From: Lentisalinibacter sp037382365
Lineage (GTDB): Bacteria; Pseudomonadota; Gammaproteobacteria; Steroidobacterales; Woeseiaceae
Assembly: GCA_037382365.1 (NCBI GenBank)
Contig: JARRPZ010000162.1
Coordinates: forward strand, 1 to 8,841
DNA: 8,841 nucleotides
Direction: 5' to 3'
Part shown: one piece after another, positions 5,939-8,841 of the stretch
Position numbering within the stretch: the first letter of the stretch is position 1
Layout: every line of letters begins with the position of its first letter
The notes under the pieces: generated by a model
Told to the model about the DNA's origin: nothing
What the model saw: the letters and a program-made list of their open reading frames with translations, nothing else
The model's database searches: none
Program-made: the position numbers and the translations under genes

Positions 5939-7339
5939 ATGGCACGGGTCCTGATCGCCGACGACGAACGAAGCATCTGCGAGGCGTTCGCCGCATTCCT
6001 CGAGGCAGAAGGTCACGAGGCGCTGCTCGCATCGAGTGGAGAAGACGCCGTCCGCCTGGTCCGCGAACAGACCCCGTCCGTCGCTTTCCTGGATGTGCGC
6101 ATGCCGGGCGGCGGCGGCATCAGCGCCCTCGAGAAAATCCGCGGTATCGCACCCGAGATGCCCGTGATCATCATGACGGCATTCGGGACGCTCGACACCG
6201 CGAAGCGCGCCATGGATCTCGGCGCCTTCGACTATCTCGGCAAGCCGGTCGAACTCGCACAGGTACGGACGTTGCTCGCGAAGGCGCTGCACCGGCCCGA
6301 GCGGAAGAAGTCGCATGCCATCGAGCGCGCCGCCGGTGACCACCAGGTACTGATCGGCAAAAGTGCTGCCATGCAGAAGCTCTTCAAGCAGATCGTATTG
6401 CTGGCGGACAACGATCTGTCGGTGCTGATCGTCGGCGAGAGCGGAGTCGGCAAGGAACTCGTCGCGCGGGCCATCCACGACAGCGGACCACGATCGTCGA
6501 GACCGTTCGTGGCGGTGAACTGTGCCGCGATACCCGACACGCTCATGGAAGCGGAACTCTTCGGAGCGGAGGCGGGTGCCTACACCGACGCGAAGAGCAC
6601 CCGCGTCGGCCGTTTCGAGGCGGCCGGGGAAGGAACGCTGTTCCTCGACGAGATCTCGGAACTGCCCTACCACCTGCAGAGCAAACTGCTCCGCGTGCTG
6701 CAGGAGCGCACGTTCGAGCGCCTGGGCAGCGTGCGTTCCATCGATTTCAGTGCACGCCTCATCGCGGCGAGCAACCGCAACCTGGAGGATGAGATCGGAA
6801 GCGGGACATTCCGCGAAGACCTCTACCACCGACTGAATCTGGCGACGGTCGTCGTCCCTGCCCTGCGCGAACGCATCGACGATATCGAACCGCTGGCCAC
6901 GCATTTCGTCGCCCGTGGCAGCGCGGAGATCGGCAAGAGGCTCGATGCGATCGAACCCGAAGTCATCGAGCGGCTAGAGTCACATCCCTGGCCGGGGAAT
7001 GTCAGGGAACTCGAACATTGCATCAAACGCTCGGTGCTGAGCGCCCGCAGCGCCACCCTGACTATCCACGACCTGGATCTCTCGTCGCCGTCCCGTCGAG
7101 AGCACCGCCCCGTGGCCTCGCTCGACGAAGCGTTACGGGCACAGGCTGTCGCTATGGTCGGCGATCCCGAGAAGTACGGCGGAACCGGCGAGATCTATCA
7201 ATATCTCATGGATACCGCCGCGCATCAGATCATCACCGCGGCCATGGAGGTGACGGGAGGTAACCAGGTCGCCGCAGCCAAGCTGCTGGGGATCAATCGG
7301 GCGACGCTGCGAAAGAAATTGTCGGAGGCAGGGGACTGA
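5939..7339 (+). CDS. NtrC-family sigma-54-dependent response regulator
   Basis: This is a 466-residue activator. The receiver domain (1-118) has D8, D9, phosphoacceptor D52 in FLDVRMPG, T80 and K102. The AAA+ sigma-54 domain (about 138-370) has Walker A GESGVGK (166-172), Walker B TLFLDEI (233-239), sensor I ASNRN (277-281) and arginine-finger candidates R292 and R298 in FREDLYHR. The sigma-54 contact loop, normally GAFTGA, is GAYTDA here (213-218). The C-terminus (about 430-466) is a Fis-type helix-turn-helix, GNQVAAAKLLGINRATLRKK. The protein should bind an upstream element and use ATP to open sigma-54 promoters; the two such promoters in the window, at 980-995 and 7535-7550, are the obvious targets. 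GGAGG at 5924-5928 sits 10 bases before the ATG and the kinase stop is two bases away, implying coupling. It resembles PrsR-type regulators of PEP-CTERM loci, but that equivalence is inferred from context. Confidence 0.92.
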   Translation: MARVLIADDERSICEAFAAFLEAEGHEALLASSGEDAVRLVREQTPSVAFLDVRMPGGGGISALEKIRGIAPEMPVIIMTAFGTLDTAKRAMDLGAFDYLGKPVELAQVRTLLAKALHRPERKKSHAIERAAGDHQVLIGKSAAMQKLFKQIVLLADNDLSVLIVGESGVGKELVARAIHDSGPRSSRPFVAVNCAAIPDTLMEAELFGAEAGAYTDAKSTRVGRFEAAGEGTLFLDEISELPYHLQSKLLRVLQERTFERLGSVRSIDFSARLIAASNRNLEDEIGSGTFREDLYHRLNLATVVVPALRERIDDIEPLATHFVARGSAEIGKRLDAIEPEVIERLESHPWPGNVRELEHCIKRSVLSARSATLTIHDLDLSSPSRREHRPVASLDEALRAQAVAMVGDPEKYGGTGEIYQYLMDTAAHQIITAAMEVTGGNQVAAAKLLGINRATLRKKLSEAGD

Positions 7340-7534
7340 GCGCTCCGAACGCCGTATGCAGCGGTGATCGTTCCGTACGCCGGCGATTCGCCGTGGTGTA
7401 TCCCTTGCCTCTGCATAGCGGGTGGGGAAATAGTGCACAGTCAGTGTCGAAATCCTGATCATCCAGCGTCGACGGATTATGCAGAATAATATTTAACCAT
7501 CTGATTTATATGCATCTATGGAGAGCCATTAAAT
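7340..7534 (+). promoter_or_regulatory. Upstream regulatory region of the second sigma-54 promoter
   Basis: There is no gene here. The region holds a small CGGCG/CGCCG hairpin (7381-7393), a perfect 7-bp inverted pair TATGCAG (7355-7361) and CTGCATA (7411-7417), and further TATGCA copies at 7478 and 7509. It also has CCAGCGTCGAC (7463-7473) and a markedly AT-rich stretch from about 7474 to 7534. Such an AT-rich bend between enhancer and promoter is common at sigma-54 promoters. No clear intrinsic terminator follows the regulator gene. Confidence 0.45.
7463..7473. promoter_or_regulatory. CCAGCGTCGAC element, candidate activator site of the second promoter
   Basis: It matches 907-917 (CCGGCGTCGAC) at 10 of 11 positions. 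It starts 73 bp before the -24 GG (7536), against 74 bp at the first promoter. Shared sequence at shared spacing makes it the best candidate for the binding site of the neighbouring NtrC-type regulator. Confidence 0.45.
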
Positions 7535-7550
7535 TGGCACGCTGTATGCA
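7535..7550 (+). promoter_or_regulatory. Sigma-54 (-24/-12) promoter of the structured RNA / toroid unit
   Basis: TGGCACGCTGTATGCA matches TGGCACG-N4-TTGCA at every fixed position but one (A for the first T of the -12 box). GG (7536-7537) and GC (7548-7549) have ten bases between them. Transcription should begin near 7561, just before the first hairpin of the predicted RNA. Confidence 0.85.
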
Positions 7551-7560
7551 TAAGTAAGGA

Positions 7561-7717
7561 CGGAAGCTGCTGAAATCCACTGCTGCCCGGAGCACCCCAC
7601 CTACAGCTCGGGGCAACAGCGTGCGCAGGCCGGCCCCACCCCGGCCCGCACAGGCAGAATCCAGGCAGTACCCGAAAGGGTGAGGCCGGTGCGCCTCCGG
7701 GCGCACCGGCCCATTTT
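7561..7717 (+). ncRNA. Predicted sigma-54-dependent structured RNA (four hairpins, own terminator)
   Basis: A transcript from the predicted start would run about 157 nt to a terminator. Hairpin 1 (7580-7619) pairs CTG, TGCCC and GAGC with GCTC, GGGCA and CAG across single mismatches, around a 12-base loop. Hairpin 2 (7621-7651) pairs GTGCG and GGCCGG with CCGGCC and CGCAC, with a CA bulge and a 7-base loop. Hairpin 3 (7670-7681) is ACCC-GAAA-GGGT, a GNRA tetraloop. Hairpin 4 (7684-7711) is the terminator. Both large loops contain CCCCACC (7595-7601, 7634-7640). It matches no RNA family I recognise. It may be a free regulatory RNA, or a leader that controls read-through into the gene at 7824. 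Its existence rests on the promoter, the hairpins and the lack of coding potential; expression is inferred. Confidence 0.5.
7684..7717 (+). terminator. Intrinsic terminator with UNCG loop
   Basis: A perfect 12-bp GC-rich stem, GGCCGGTGCGCC (7684-7695) and GGCGCACCGGCC (7700-7711), closes on TCCG, a very stable C(UNCG)G tetraloop. It is followed by CATTTT. The T-run is short, so some read-through to the gene at 7824 is likely. Its left arm can alternatively pair with the right arm of hairpin 2. Confidence 0.8.
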
Positions 7718-7823
7718 GCCGCGGCAAGGAAAACAAGAAAGAAGCCGGCCGGAAATCGGCACAGCAAGACCGGGCCGGGCAACGGCCGGTTGTCGTCATC
7801 GGCGACGGAGGGGACACCAGCCT

Positions 7824-8519
7824 GTGAGCCACGACGATTCGACCAGCAATCGACACCCGACGTTACGGATAGCCTCGATGCTGCTCGTCGTGAGCGTAAT
7901 CGTCGCGTCCCGCTGGCTCACAAATGCCGCGAGCGATCCCGCCGGCCCGGCGTTACTCGCCGTTGCCTACGGTTGTGCCGCCCTGCTGTCGATCCCCCTC
8001 GTGCTCGAGACCAGCGGGTGGCGGATCGGCCGACCCATCGTGACGGCCGCCATGATCACTGCCCTGTACGGCGGCGTCCTGATCGCCGATCCGATGACAC
8101 GGAGCCTGACCCCGGCACTGCCCGCACTCGCCCTCACGGTGCTGCTGATCTCGCTGAACATGGTGGTACTCACCCGTGTCGTGCCGCGTTCCCTGCTCTG
8201 CGCGCTGTTCGCCGCCCTGGTGATGCTGCCGGTCTGGGCGGGACCGCTGGTGGAACTCGCGGGCAATCCGGCATGGGCGCGCAACCTGGTCCTCGGTGCC
8301 AGTCCGCTGACGGTACTCTCGCTGCCGCTCGATCTGGATTACCTCCGCACGACCTGGTTCTACGCGCACAGCCCACTCGGCTCGATGCGCTACGACTACC
8401 CGTCCTGGTTCACACTCTGCGCAGTCTACGCTCTCGTTCCGGCCGCCGTTCTGGCACGATTCGTCATGACGACGGTCGACCCCACCCCGTTTCGACATCC
8501 GGAAGAGGCACACACATGA
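7824..8519 (+). CDS. Six-helix inner-membrane protein of unknown function
   Basis: I do not recognise this 231-residue protein with certainty. It has a short polar N-terminus and about six hydrophobic helices, including ASMLLVVSVIVASRWLT, LLAVAYGCAALLSIPLVL, ALPALALTVLLISLNMVVL, LLCALFAALVMLPVWAGPLV and a last helix after YDYPSWFTLCAVYALVPAA. A loop of about 45 residues with LPLDLDYLRTTWFYAHSP separates the last two helices. The layout is reminiscent of ABC-2-type permease subunits, but no ATPase is in the window. GTG 7824 is chosen because GGAGGGG (7807-7813) lies 10 bases upstream and a TM helix follows soon; the longer frame from 7680 would run through the terminator. It overlaps the next gene by four bases (ATGA), so the two products are probably made together and may cooperate at the membrane. 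Confidence 0.7.
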   Translation: MSHDDSTSNRHPTLRIASMLLVVSVIVASRWLTNAASDPAGPALLAVAYGCAALLSIPLVLETSGWRIGRPIVTAAMITALYGGVLIADPMTRSLTPALPALALTVLLISLNMVVLTRVVPRSLLCALFAALVMLPVWAGPLVELAGNPAWARNLVLGASPLTVLSLPLDLDYLRTTWFYAHSPLGSMRYDYPSWFTLCAVYALVPAAVLARFVMTTVDPTPFRHPEEAHT

Positions 8520-8841
8520 AGACGCACTTTCTGGCTTTGCTCACGCTCGCCCTGCTGCCAATGTCGGTCCCCGTGGCCGCGGACAACCACGCCATGGATC
8601 CCGAACTCCGGGAGCGCGCCCAGCGCGCCGTCGACGCCGGACTCCATTACCTCAGAAACAAGCAGGCGGACGATGGCTCATGGTCGGACTCCGTCGGTGT
8701 CACCGCCCTCGGCCTGCGCGCCTTCCTGCAGAGCCACCGCGGCTACAGCGAGAAGGACGGGGCCTTCATCACCCGGCCGATCGCCTTCCTGCTGGCCCAC
8801 GTCAATGACGACGGCTCGATCAGCGAGACGAACCAGAACCG
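8516..8841 (+). CDS. Secreted squalene-cyclase-like repeat protein, 3' end missing
   Basis: The first 108 residues are visible before the right edge. A signal peptide (core FLALLTLALLPMSVPVAA, cut before DNH) is followed by the start of an alpha/alpha-toroid repeat: ERAQRAVDAGLHYLRNKQ, then ADDGSWSDSVGVTALGLRAFL. The QxxDGSW followed by a T/SxxALxAL helix is the QW-type signature of the squalene-cyclase/prenyltransferase fold, also seen in alpha-macroglobulin thioester domains. A second unit begins with AFLLAHVNDDGSI. It is the second such protein in the window, but it begins directly with the toroid and lacks the N-terminal PKD-like domain of the first. Whether it ends in a dockerin or another anchor cannot be seen. 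AGAGG (8504-8508) lies 7 bases before ATG 8516. The start overlaps the stop of the membrane protein gene. Confidence 0.82.
   Translation, partial: MKTHFLALLTLALLPMSVPVAADNHAMDPELRERAQRAVDAGLHYLRNKQADDGSWSDSVGVTALGLRAFLQSHRGYSEKDGAFITRPIAFLLAHVNDDGSISETNQN

Noticed and set aside
5933..6904. Long minus-strand open frame opposite the regulator
   Set aside because: Composition is that of an antisense shadow of a GC-rich gene; no recognisable domain, and the + strand product is unmistakable.
7355..7515. Additional sigma-54 promoters at the other TATGCA copies
   Set aside because: None has a GG ten bases before the GC, so the -24 element is missing.
7653..7717. c-di-GMP (GEMM) riboswitch
   Set aside because: GCACAGGC, a GAAA tetraloop and CTCCGG recall pieces of GEMM, but order and spacing do not fit its conserved core; the GAAA caps a separate 4-bp stem and CTCCGG is the terminator loop.
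7680..7823. Extended N-terminus of the membrane protein
   Set aside because: It would run through the terminator stem and gives a very basic, low-complexity leader; GTG 7824 has a good Shine-Dalgarno.
1..8841. CRISPR array, insertion sequence, tRNA or rRNA
   Set aside because: I saw no regularly spaced repeats, transposase, terminal inverted repeats, tRNA cloverleaf or rRNA-like sequence on either strand.

Overview
The window is GC-rich DNA with every credible gene on the + strand. Gene density is bacterial, Shine-Dalgarno sites are clear, two promoters look sigma-54 dependent, and one protein ends in a PEP-CTERM sorting tail. Together these point to an environmental Gram-negative bacterium, most likely a proteobacterium (probably gamma). 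That placement is inference from protein style; no rRNA or tRNA is present to test it.

Layout. (1) Positions 1-856 hold the 3' part of a VTT/DedA-like membrane protein gene, cut by the left edge, and a small ferredoxin-fold protein. A weak hairpin terminator follows. (2) Positions 857-3950 are the first regulated unit. An inverted repeat and a -24/-12 promoter precede a 699-residue secreted protein with a PKD-like domain, a squalene-cyclase-like alpha/alpha toroid, an Ig-like domain and a C-terminal dockerin. Next comes a 204-residue cohesin-like protein with a PEP-CTERM tail, then a strong intrinsic terminator. (3) Positions 3958-7339 encode a GspC-like protein (HR plus PDZ-like domain), a membrane sensor histidine kinase split into two reading frames, and an NtrC-type sigma-54 activator. 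(4) Positions 7340-7823 are non-coding. They hold a second -24/-12 promoter, a predicted RNA of about 157 nt with four hairpins ending in a terminator, and then the leader of the next gene. (5) Positions 7824-8841 encode a six-helix membrane protein that overlaps, by ATGA, a second secreted toroid protein running off the right edge.

Working model (inference). The kinase/activator pair and sigma-54 control two transcription units. The first makes a dockerin-tagged toroid protein and a cohesin partner that exosortase would process and attach to the envelope, so dockerin-cohesin docking would hold the toroid protein on the surface. The GspC-like protein hints at type II secretion. The second unit makes a structured RNA and, by read-through, another toroid protein with a membrane partner. 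Both promoters carry an almost identical 11-bp element (CCRGCGTCGAC) 73-74 bp upstream of the -24 GG, which supports a common regulator. The RNA presents CCCCACC in two loops, the exact complement of GGTGGGG in the ribosome-binding region of the dockerin gene.

Limits: no exosortase, no other type II secretion genes and no rpoN are in the window. The split kinase may be a real lesion or an assembly error.
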